Below are positions 9,227 to 15,852 of a DNA stretch of 64,000 nt, piece by piece. The notes beneath the pieces are model-generated. The model did not search any database and was not told where the DNA came from. It worked only from the letters and a program-made list of their open reading frames with translations. The stretch is from UBA5026 sp949065595 (GTDB taxonomy: Bacteria > Bacillota_I > Bacilli_A > RF39 > UBA660), in assembly GCA_949065595.1 (NCBI GenBank), contig CARSXK010000003.1:1-64000 (forward strand). The letters run 5' to 3'. Position numbers and translations under genes: made by a program. How positions within the stretch are numbered: the first letter of the stretch is position 1; every line of letters starts with the position of its first letter.

Positions 9227-9333
9227 ATTCTTAAATTTAAAATTTAGAAAATAAATCTAGATTTTTTTCTTTAAAATTCTTTTTTTCATATTCTTCTTGT
9301 GATAAAATAAAAAGAGAATAGGAGTATATGATT

Positions 9334-9603
9334 ATGGAGAACGAAACAGTGGTAAAAAAGGTTTGGATTCATGGACAATATCAATCTATTGATATTGTAG
9401 CAAATTTTATATTGGAACAAACAGGAAAAGAATATATTATATACACTTTAAATGAAAGTAAAAATGATAGGGTAGTATTATATGCTTCCATTGTGACTGA
9501 AAAAGATGGCAAGCTTGTCTTTGAAACCATTCCAGATGAAGAATGGTTACTTATAAAAGAAAAGATGCGTCAAGTGATTCATAGTGAAGGGGGCAATGCA
9601 TAA
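9334..9603 (+). CDS. DUF1292-like small protein
   Basis: An 89-residue protein of two-strand repeat character (IDIVANFILEQTGKEYIIYT, then DRVVLYASIVTE) resembling the DUF1292/YrzB family, whose function is unknown. The second ATG (9334) is preferred because AGGAG sits 9 nt before it but only 3 nt before the first ATG (9328). Its stop overlaps the next start by one base, so the two are translationally coupled. Confidence 0.65.
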   Translation: MENETVVKKVWIHGQYQSIDIVANFILEQTGKEYIIYTLNESKNDRVVLYASIVTEKDGKLVFETIPDEEWLLIKEKMRQVIHSEGGNA

Positions 9604-10259
9604 TGCAACAAGAAAAACAAAGAGAATGGATTCAGTGGCATGATATGGACATTTCTATTTCAGGTTACCGTATTTGTATGATTAAACAAGCCGTTTTGAC
9701 TAAATTGGCTAATTTAGATTATCTTGAATGTCAAAGTAAAGCGTATCAAAGGCATTTTGCAAGAGAACAAAAAAAACTAGATCAAGCAATTGGACAAACC
9801 AAAGATTTGCTTATTACGTCTTCCAATCAAACTGACATCGATCAATTGCACCAAAAAGTTGCATTGTTTGAACGTCTTAAGGAATGCAATCAATCCAATG
9901 TAGATCAAGCAATTGATAATGAATATGTTAGTGATAGATTGAAAAAAGATATTCAGGAATTAAAAGAGATACCTCGTTTAAAATGGATAAAAAGATTACA
10001 ATTGAAATTAAGAACTTCCGAGGCATATATTCGAGCAAAAGGCAATCTTGAAATTTTCAAAGCCGTAAAATTGGACCGAAAAAATAAAGGAAAAGCAATC
10101 AATGATTCATCATTAAATGACATTCATCAAAAGGTAGATACTATTTTAAAAGGAACAGAAAATGATCCAACAAGCCGTGCACAATTTGATCATTTAATCA
10201 ATGGGCTTGCGGCTGCTTTTCAATCAGAACAGGATGAGAAATCTTCCAAAGGAAAGTAA
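9603..10259 (+). CDS. Hypothetical helical protein
   Basis: I do not recognise this 218-residue protein. It is soluble, Lys/Gln/Glu-rich and mostly alpha-helical, with coiled-coil potential (about residues 40-75 and 100-125). There is no signal peptide, membrane segment or Cys cluster. The start ATG overlaps the TAA of the DUF1292-like gene (TAATG), so they form a two-gene operon ended by a strong terminator that begins at its last codons. A YlbF/YmcA-like helical regulator would be compatible with its composition but is not supported by a motif. Confidence 0.7.
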   Translation: MQQEKQREWIQWHDMDISISGYRICMIKQAVLTKLANLDYLECQSKAYQRHFAREQKKLDQAIGQTKDLLITSSNQTDIDQLHQKVALFERLKECNQSNVDQAIDNEYVSDRLKKDIQELKEIPRLKWIKRLQLKLRTSEAYIRAKGNLEIFKAVKLDRKNKGKAINDSSLNDIHQKVDTILKGTENDPTSRAQFDHLINGLAAAFQSEQDEKSSKGK

Positions 10260-10275
10260 TTGCTTTCCTTTTTTG
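10248..10275 (+). terminator. Rho-independent terminator
   Basis: AAAGGAAAG (10248-10256) pairs with CTTTCCTTT (10263-10271) across a 6-nt loop that contains the stop codon; a T run follows. It ends the DUF1292 operon. Confidence 0.85.
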
Positions 10276-10336
10276 TTAATCAAATTTGGTTGTATTTTTG
10301 ATATAACAATAGTATAATTTAATTAGGTGATGATTT

Positions 10337-10756
10337 ATGTTTTATATATGGATTGCAATTATTATTTTGCTCGCGATTGTAGAGGTAATGACCATTAATT
10401 TAACAACCATATGGTTTGTGGTAAGTGGGTTACTTGCTCTTGCCCTTTCTTTCATCAATGACAATTTTATGATACAAGTTGGCGTATTTTGTCTTGTCGG
10501 AATCCTATTATTAATTACAACAAGACCAATATTACAAAAATGGCTTTCTACTAAAAAAGTAAGAACCAATTTAGATCGTATTATTGGAATGAAGGGAATT
10601 GTGACCGAAGAGATTTTAAAAAATGGGACAGGAGAAGTAAAAGTAGATGGAAAAAAATGGACAGCTTTTGCAGATCAAGAAATAAAGGTTGATAGTACTG
10701 TAAAAGTATTATTAATAGATGGTGTAAAGATTAAAGTAGAGGAATGGGAGGATTAA
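10337..10756 (+). CDS. nfeD: NfeD-like membrane protein
   Basis: A 139-residue NfeD-family protein. Residues 1-70 hold two or three membrane helices (IWIAIIILLAIVEV, TIWFVVSGLLALALSF, VGVFCLVGILLLIT). Residues 85-139 form the OB-fold (GMKGIVTEEILKNGTGEVKVDGKKW). NfeD proteins are usually encoded beside an SPFH/stomatin-like protein and act with it in membrane microdomains. Here the SPFH gene begins 2 nt after the stop. This is the short (NfeD1b-like) form without the N-terminal ClpP-like protease domain. AGGTGAT precedes the ATG by 5 nt. Confidence 0.88.
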   Translation: MFYIWIAIIILLAIVEVMTINLTTIWFVVSGLLALALSFINDNFMIQVGVFCLVGILLLITTRPILQKWLSTKKVRTNLDRIIGMKGIVTEEILKNGTGEVKVDGKKWTAFADQEIKVDSTVKVLLIDGVKIKVEEWED

Positions 10757-10758
10757 CT

Positions 10759-11646
10759 ATGGAAATTTTTATTACTTTACTCATTCTTGTAGCGGTACTG
10801 GTAATACCTAATATTAAAGTAGTACCACAAGCAAGAACTTATGTGATAGAACGTTTGGGTTCTTATTCACAAACATGGCAGCATGGGTTGCATTTTAAAA
10901 TACCATTTGTAGACCGTGTTGCGAATACAGTTACCTTAAAGGAAATTGTAAAGGATTTCGCACCACAACCTGTAATTACGAAGGATAATGTTACAATGCA
11001 AATTGATACGGTTGTTTATTATCAGATTACAGACGCTAAATTGTATACCTATGGGGTGGAACATCCAATTAGTGCAATTGAAAATTTAACTGCGACTACG
11101 TTACGTAATTTAATTGGGGAATTAGAGTTGGATCAAACTTTAACATCAAGAGACATTATCAACTCTAAAATGCGTTCTATTTTGGATGAAGCAACAGATC
11201 CTTGGGGGATTAAAGTCAATCGTGTGGAAGTTAAAAATATTATTCCACCAAGAGATATTCAAGAAGCAATGGAAAAACAAATGCGTGCAGAACGTGAGCG
11301 TCGTGAAAAAATATTACAAGCAGAGGGAGAAAAGAAATCTAATATTCTAATTGCGGAAGGAGAAAAAGAAAGTGCAATTTTAAGAGCAGAGGCAAAAAAA
11401 GAAGCACAAATCCGTGAGGCAGAGGGAGAAGCAGAAGCTATTTTAAAATTAAAAACAGCGGAAGCTGAAGGAATTAAATTGTTAAAAGAAGCAAAGGCTG
11501 ATAATGCAGTACTAACTTTAAAAAGTTTTGAAGCCTTAACCAATGTAGCAAATGGTCAATCAACAAAAATTATTGTTCCATCAGATTTACAAAACATTGC
11601 AACAATTAGTACTACAATATCAGAAATGTTTAAAAAGGAAAAATAA
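10759..11646 (+). CDS. SPFH/Band 7 (stomatin, QmcA-like) membrane protein
   Basis: A 295-residue stomatin-like scaffold. One N-terminal membrane segment (1-18, IFITLLILVAVLVI) is followed by the Band 7 domain (about 20-180: VVPQARTYVIERLGSY, then PWGIKVNRVEVKNI), then a long Glu/Ala/Lys coiled coil (about 185-255, repeated AEGEKE-type units) that mediates oligomer formation. ATG 10759 is chosen over 10744 because GGGAGG precedes it by 7 nt. The partner NfeD gene is directly upstream and a CPBP protease overlaps downstream, suggesting a membrane quality-control or microdomain operon. Confidence 0.9.
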   Translation: MEIFITLLILVAVLVIPNIKVVPQARTYVIERLGSYSQTWQHGLHFKIPFVDRVANTVTLKEIVKDFAPQPVITKDNVTMQIDTVVYYQITDAKLYTYGVEHPISAIENLTATTLRNLIGELELDQTLTSRDIINSKMRSILDEATDPWGIKVNRVEVKNIIPPRDIQEAMEKQMRAERERREKILQAEGEKKSNILIAEGEKESAILRAEAKKEAQIREAEGEAEAILKLKTAEAEGIKLLKEAKADNAVLTLKSFEALTNVANGQSTKIIVPSDLQNIATISTTISEMFKKEK

Positions 11647-12461
11647 TGAAACGTAATTCTTCCTATTTTTGGAATGTAATACGTGTCTTGATGTGGCCTA
11701 TCCTAGTTGGAATAGGCCAATTTTTAATTGTTGCAATCTTATCTTTTCTTTTTATGCAAGGTCAAGTGGACCAAATGAAATTGGAGTATCCATCAGAATC
11801 TGAAGAACAAATTATTGAGCGTGTGAATCAAATGGATTTGAGTATTCCCCTAAATGAATATATGGAATCCCATATGATTTATATTGTTGTTCTGAATGCT
11901 TTTCTTTTTATTCCGATTTTGATTTACCAGTATTATAAACATCGTCAAAAAAGTGAAAAAATAAAAGTAACCAATTTTATTTGGCTATTCTTATCTCCTT
12001 TTGCCTTTTGTTTTTTATTTCATATTCCTTTACTTGGAATGGGTGTTCAGTATGAAGCAATCCATACATCTTATTTTTGGATATTGGTTATCAGCGAAGG
12101 AATTGTAGGACCTGTATTAGAGGAGTATCTATTCCGTGGTGTAGTTTATCATAAGTTAAAAAAGATATATACTACAAAAAATGCGATGATATTTTGTACA
12201 ATCATTTTTGCATTATTTCATGATAATTTATTACAGATTATTTTTACTGCATTGTTAGGTACGATATTGATTTTATTATATGAAAAATATCAGGATATGA
12301 AAGTACCTATTTTCTTTCATTGTGTGGTAAATCTGGTTTCTCTTTTATGGATTCCATATTTACAAAGTATTCACTTTGCCTTGACAATCATTTTATTTTT
12401 AGCGAGTGCAATTTCCTTTTATGTATTTTGTCATAAAGTATGTTTTTTCAAACATAATTAG
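11646..12461 (+). CDS. CPBP-family intramembrane metalloprotease
   Basis: A 271-residue multi-pass protein (about 6-7 membrane helices) with the three CPBP/Rce1 motifs: EEYLFRG (E159, E160, R164), FALFHDN and HCVVNL. These place a glutamate-activated metalloprotease site within the membrane. Relatives process CAAX proteins, peptides, or bacteriocin-immunity substrates; the substrate here is unknown. The ATG overlaps the previous stop by one base (TAATG), so it is the third gene of the NfeD-SPFH operon. This grouping hints that it may act on proteins gathered by the SPFH scaffold, which is inference. Confidence 0.88.
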   Translation: MKRNSSYFWNVIRVLMWPILVGIGQFLIVAILSFLFMQGQVDQMKLEYPSESEEQIIERVNQMDLSIPLNEYMESHMIYIVVLNAFLFIPILIYQYYKHRQKSEKIKVTNFIWLFLSPFAFCFLFHIPLLGMGVQYEAIHTSYFWILVISEGIVGPVLEEYLFRGVVYHKLKKIYTTKNAMIFCTIIFALFHDNLLQIIFTALLGTILILLYEKYQDMKVPIFFHCVVNLVSLLWIPYLQSIHFALTIILFLASAISFYVFCHKVCFFKHN

Positions 12462-12495
12462 GCTACTATTTTCATACGATATATAGGTGATTGAA

Positions 12496-12969
12496 ATGAA
12501 TAAATTCATAGATTATGGAACAGTAGAATTTCCATATTCTAGTATGACTGTCTGTTTTTCTTTACTCAATTCTGCACGTATTTATGTTAGGAGTCAGTCA
12601 GAACAAGTACCTCATGATGCGCTTATGACGCTAACTGGTCTTATTAATCATATCGGGGTGCTTACAACACATGATTTTCAAATTGTAATGGCAGATTTGA
12701 ATCAGGAACCTACTTCAGATATTTCAGTAGATACAAGTATGGTATTGAATGTATTATGGAACTATGGTTCGCATTATTTGAATGCGTTACACCGTGATTA
12801 TCAACAAGGGGATTCTGTTTTGCAAGAACAGCTATTACAGGGTACAGATGTATCTACTTTGCAAAGTTTTATCAATGATATTGCAAGGAGAAATCAAATA
12901 GATTATTATTTTTCGAAAGAAGCATTGTTTCAAAGATTTTATGATATCCAAAATCAAAAACAGAAGTGA
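12496..12969 (+). CDS. Hypothetical protein
   Basis: I do not recognise this 157-residue soluble protein. It is mixed alpha/beta with no membrane segment or Cys pair. The C-terminal half (TLQSFINDIARRNQIDYYF onward) is helical. The start ATG 12496 follows AGGTGAT by 4 nt; an upstream in-frame GTG (12487) is part of that ribosome-binding site and is not the start. It lies 34 nt after the CPBP gene and may be the last gene of that operon, which ends at the bidirectional hairpin. Confidence 0.65.
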   Translation: MNKFIDYGTVEFPYSSMTVCFSLLNSARIYVRSQSEQVPHDALMTLTGLINHIGVLTTHDFQIVMADLNQEPTSDISVDTSMVLNVLWNYGSHYLNALHRDYQQGDSVLQEQLLQGTDVSTLQSFINDIARRNQIDYYFSKEALFQRFYDIQNQKQK

Positions 12970-12976
12970 TAATGTA

Positions 12977-13002
12977 AAAAAGCTGCCAATTGGCGGCTTT
13001 TT
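12977..13002. terminator. Bidirectional terminator
   Basis: AAAAAGCTGCC (12977-12987) pairs with GGCGGCTTTTT (12992-13002) with one G-T wobble and an AATT loop. A tract on one side and T tract on the other serve the converging plus-strand gene and spoVB. Confidence 0.85.
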
Positions 13003-13011
13003 AGTGTTTTT

Positions 13012-14307
13012 TTACTTCATAAAGGCTTTTTTTACGTATTTTGCTTGATGGTATGTTACAAGTGTAATATTACATGCAGTTGCAAAAATAAGTCCCCACA
13101 TTCCTATTTTTAAGGAACAGCCTATCCAAAGAGCAATGGTTCTTACAAAGACTCCTAATAGGGTCCCATTCATTGCTTCTTTGGCTTTTCCCATCGCTTG
13201 TAAACTACTAGTAAGTGGAGACTGAATATAGTGTAGTAAACAAATGGGAGCGAGTACTCTTAAATAAGTAGTACCTTCATTTGTATTATATATAAATTGA
13301 AGTGGAGCAGTAGGAAATAACAAAAATAGGATGGTAATCGGGATACCAATGAGCAGGGAAAAAAAGATGGCTTGTTTAATTTTTGCTTTCGCATATTCAT
13401 AATGGTGATTTGCATAAGACTTACTGATGACTGGGATGAGTGCTTGTGAAATCGCCATGGTAAAGAAAGATGGTAGTAATAACAACGGCATAACATAGCC
13501 ACTTACAATTCCATATTCCGTTATGATAAATGTATTAGAATACCCTGCTTTTAAGAGGACAAATGTTAGAATAATTGGTTCTAAAAAGTAACCAATATTA
13601 CCAATAATGCGACTTCCAGTGGTTGGAATACTGATGTTGAGAATATCTTTGATGTTGTTTTTTTGTGGGATAAAATCTTTTTTATCTAATTTAAAGCTTT
13701 TGGGTAAGAATAAAAATAAAATGAGAATAGAAGTAAGTTCACTTAAAATATTAGATATTACAATGAAAGCGACTGCGAATTCAATTCCTTTTACGATAAA
13801 AAGAGGAATTCCAATGATGAGAATGATTAAACGAACAATATCTTCTGTTATATTGGATACGACATGAGGAACCATTTTTTCTTTTCCAAAAAAGTAACCT
13901 CTTAAGATAGAGGAAATACTAATAAATGGTAAGACAAAGCCAATACAAATAATACCTAGTGTTGTTCTACTTTCATGTAGTAAATGGGTAGAAATGGTAC
14001 CAGCAAAAAATAATAGTAAAAGCATAATTAATAGATTTAAAATTAAGGAGATTGGTATAATCGAAAATACGAGATTTTTATTGTTTTTTTTATCTTCGGC
14101 TACTAATTTACTAATTGCAACCGGGAATCCAAGTTGTGCCAAAGCAATGAATAAAGAAAAAGTGGGCATTATTAGCATATAAATTCCAATACCTTCTGTT
14201 CCCATTAATCTTGTCATGACAATTTTGATGATCATACCTAATATTTTGGTAATGAGTCCACCAATCATTAATATTATAGTAGATTTTATAAATTTACTTT
14301 TTCTCAT
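13012..14307 (-). CDS. spoVB: SpoVB-type MOP-superfamily flippase
   Basis: A 431-residue integral membrane protein with about 12-14 helices, beginning FIKSTIILMIGGLITKILGM and containing ARLMG-like TRLMGTEGIGIYM and GFPVAISKLVAE, features shared by SpoVB and the MurJ/YtgP group. These flip lipid-linked wall precursors; SpoVB is needed for spore cortex in B. subtilis. Location supports the name: comN and secDF lie just beyond, as in B. subtilis, though here spoVB is divergent from comN with a 1.2-kb insertion between. It is shorter than the usual 500-plus residues, so it may lack the last helices. Confidence 0.85.
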   Translation of the reverse strand: MRKSKFIKSTIILMIGGLITKILGMIIKIVMTRLMGTEGIGIYMLIMPTFSLFIALAQLGFPVAISKLVAEDKKNNKNLVFSIIPISLILNLLIMLLLLFFAGTISTHLLHESRTTLGIICIGFVLPFISISSILRGYFFGKEKMVPHVVSNITEDIVRLIILIIGIPLFIVKGIEFAVAFIVISNILSELTSILILFLFLPKSFKLDKKDFIPQKNNIKDILNISIPTTGSRIIGNIGYFLEPIILTFVLLKAGYSNTFIITEYGIVSGYVMPLLLLPSFFTMAISQALIPVISKSYANHHYEYAKAKIKQAIFFSLLIGIPITILFLLFPTAPLQFIYNTNEGTTYLRVLAPICLLHYIQSPLTSSLQAMGKAKEAMNGTLLGVFVRTIALWIGCSLKIGMWGLIFATACNITLVTYHQAKYVKKAFMK

Positions 14308-14468
14308 AATTTCACCTTATTAATGATATGAAAATATAGCGGCAATTATGTGGTTTGTTCCAGTTCTATAAAAATGTGATTTCAGTAAATCAATTTATCC
14401 AAAATAAATGTTTCTATATTTCTAGGGTTATCTATTCTTCCTACAACGGGTTTTAATGCCGAATTGAT

Positions 14469-14497
14469 TTAACAAACATACTATTTTGATATAGAAT
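14469..14497 (+). promoter_or_regulatory. SigA-type promoter of the broken small gene
   Basis: TTAACA (14469-14474), 17-nt spacer, TAGAAT (14492-14497): five of six matches in each box. AAAGGAG follows at 14512-14518. Confidence 0.55.
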
Positions 14498-14525
14498 AAC
14501 AAGCATATTTGAAAGGAGAATATTT

Positions 14526-14784
14526 ATTGAAAAACAAATAATCTTAAAATCATGCTACAAAATGCAAGAAGAATTAACTTATTTCACCAATTATTTAAAA
14601 GGTACTGATGATATTACTCTTGAAGATTTAAAAACTTCTTAAAAATTCATTGATTGGTAATTTAGTTTTACGATATGTACCACTAGTTGAGAAAGAACAA
14701 CAAGTACAAGCATTATCTAATAATCAAATTACCGAAGAATCATGCGGAGTCTATTCTAGTTGTGGTAATGTTCATTACAAGTAA
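14526..14784 (+). pseudogene. Small frameshifted gene of unknown function
   Basis: A coding-like stretch in two frames: 14526-14642 (reading IEKQIILKSCYKMQEELTYF, to an early TAA) and 14641-14784 (beginning KNSLIGNLVLRYVPLVEKEQ, ending ESCGVYSSCGNVHYK). Joining them by a one-base shift gives an 85-residue acidic/helical peptide with a Cys-containing tail. There is a good promoter and an AAAGGAG, but the codon in the start position is ATT, not ATG. It therefore looks like a once-functional small gene damaged at the start and by a frameshift. The leader-plus-Cys-tail shape recalls a peptide precursor, but no maturation genes are nearby, so that is speculation. Confidence 0.4.
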
Positions 14785-14905
14785 GTATAATTTTACAATA
14801 CCACATTTATATTCTAGCGGTTAAAAATACAATAAATATTGTTTATATGAAATTTAAAAAATGTTTATCTGAAAATTTAGAACCTGCAAAGATAAGACAA
14901 ATAAC

Positions 14906-14934
14906 TTGCATAAACCTAAAAAAATTAGTATAAT
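14906..14934 (+). promoter_or_regulatory. Promoter of antisense antitoxin RNA
   Basis: TTGCAT (14906-14911), 17-nt spacer, TATAAT (14929-14934). Expected start near 14941, directly before a small hairpin. Confidence 0.7.
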
Positions 14935-14940
14935 GTATAT

Positions 14941-15052
14941 AGATGGAAGAGATTCCATACAATAAAAATGGAACACTTGACTTCTTGCAAAGTTGAGTGC
15001 TTACCAAATTGGTTTGCACCTTAATTCACTGAATTAGGGTGTTATTTCTTTA
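14941..15052 (+). ncRNA. Candidate type I antitoxin RNA
   Basis: A noncoding region of about 110 nt between a strong promoter and a terminator. Hairpins: TGGAA/TTCCA (14944-14957, GAGA loop); a 10-bp stem CACTTGACTT/AAGTTGAGTG with two G-U pairs (about 14974-14999); and the terminator CACCTTAATTC/GAATTAGGGTG (15017-15041) followed by TTATTTCTTT. The 3' end overlaps the last codons and 3' untranslated part of the convergent minus-strand hydrophobic peptide. The hairpin has a G-U pair on this strand but a C-A mismatch on the other, so it terminates mainly this RNA. The arrangement matches txpA/RatA-like type I modules. Confidence 0.6.
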
Positions 15053-15134
15053 TCTCGGCTACTAATAAAAGTAGAAGGAACAAAATGAGAATAATGTTAT
15101 TTAGAACTTTCAAAATAAAAACCCTTTTTTTCAT
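15042..15134 (-). CDS. Candidate type I toxin, 30-residue hydrophobic peptide
   Basis: Starts at ATG (15134) and reads MKKRVFILKVLNNI, then a run of Ile/Leu/Phe/Val, ending VAEIKK. This is a single membrane helix flanked by basic residues, the layout of TxpA/Fst/holin-like type I toxins that damage the membrane. GGGGAGG lies 8 nt upstream of the ATG and a TTTACA-17-TATAAT promoter about 75 nt upstream, leaving a long leader. No T run follows on this strand, so its mRNA should extend into the complement of the convergent antitoxin RNA and pair with it. It sits in the gap between spoVB and comN. Sequence family is not identified; the call rests on architecture. Confidence 0.6.
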   Translation of the reverse strand: MKKRVFILKVLNNIILILFLLLLLVAEIKK

Positions 15135-15209
15135 AATCTCAAGCCTCCCCTCTATCCAATTGAATGGAAGTTCGGCAAACACCCAACAAAGTCTTGTATT
15201 CCTATATCA

Positions 15210-15238
15210 ATTATATCATTTTCGAATGTATATGTAAA
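15210..15238 (-). promoter_or_regulatory. Promoter of the candidate toxin
   Basis: On the minus strand TTTACA (15238-15233), 17-nt spacer, TATAAT (15215-15210): near-perfect SigA promoter, about 75 nt before the toxin start. Confidence 0.7.
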
Positions 15239-15253
15239 CGATTTACCCTTATT

Positions 15254-15569
15254 TTACAAAGAAAAATAGATGTTACATATTTTCAAAATCTGTAGTAAAA
15301 TCATCGCAGAAATGCGATTTTCTTTTGCTCCATTTGGACGTGTAGTAACTTTAGTGTATCTTTTCATTTTTTTTGAAATTTTTACGACTGGCAACATATA
15401 TGAATCTATGTTATATCTACCTCTATGCCAACTATAAACTGTAACAGCGTTTTAGAATATTCAAAAATCTTATTAGTGCATTAAAATTGAATTTTTTCTT
15501 TTGAATTTTCTTTCAAAAAATGTAATTTTCATATATAATAGTAATATGGAATTTTATAGGAGGCATTCT
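15254..15569. other. Gap before comN with a decayed minus-strand frame and a hairpin
   Basis: A 65-codon minus-strand frame (15254-15451, includes KRYTKVTTRPNGAKENRIS) is protein-like but has no Shine-Dalgarno; probably a decayed gene. ATCGCA-GAAA-TGCGAT (15303-15318) followed by TTTTCTTTT is a terminator-like hairpin on the plus strand. TATAAT (15534-15539) with TTTCAA 17 nt upstream is the likely comN promoter. Confidence 0.4.
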
Positions 15570-15839
15570 ATGGAGGAATTTAATTCATTAGAAGAACTAT
15601 ACACACGTTTAAAACCTGCATTACATACGAAAAAAGAAGAAATGCGACGTGCTGGATATGAATACATAAAATCAGAAGATATATGGAACTATTTAAAAGA
15701 GTCCATTTGGAAAAAAGCCAATAATTTGTCATTACATCAAATGGTGAGTGATATTTTAAATACAGAGAGTGCACAGATAGATACCTATTTAAAAGAAAAA
15801 TTGAATATGCGAAATCGTACAGTATATTTTGAAGATTAG
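15570..15839 (+). CDS. comN: ComN-like post-transcriptional regulator
   Basis: An 89-residue acidic, helical protein. The layout (LYTRLKPALHTKKEEMRRAGY, then EDIWNYL and LSLHQMVSDILN) matches the ComN/YrzD family, which in B. subtilis affects comE operon mRNA and interacts with DivIVA. Position next to secDF, with spoVB on the other side, is the B. subtilis order and supports the call. ATG 15570 is chosen over the longer frame because AGGAGG precedes it by 6 nt. secDF begins 13 nt after its stop, so they are one operon. Confidence 0.85.
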   Translation: MEEFNSLEELYTRLKPALHTKKEEMRRAGYEYIKSEDIWNYLKESIWKKANNLSLHQMVSDILNTESAQIDTYLKEKLNMRNRTVYFED

Positions 15840-15852
15840 TGGGAGGAAATGT

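Noticed and set aside
11259..11543. Long minus-strand frame inside the SPFH gene
   Set aside because: It mirrors the repetitive coiled-coil codons of the real gene.
12487..12489. GTG as start of the 157-residue gene
   Set aside because: These bases are part of the GGTGAT ribosome-binding site; ATG 12496 follows at the proper distance.
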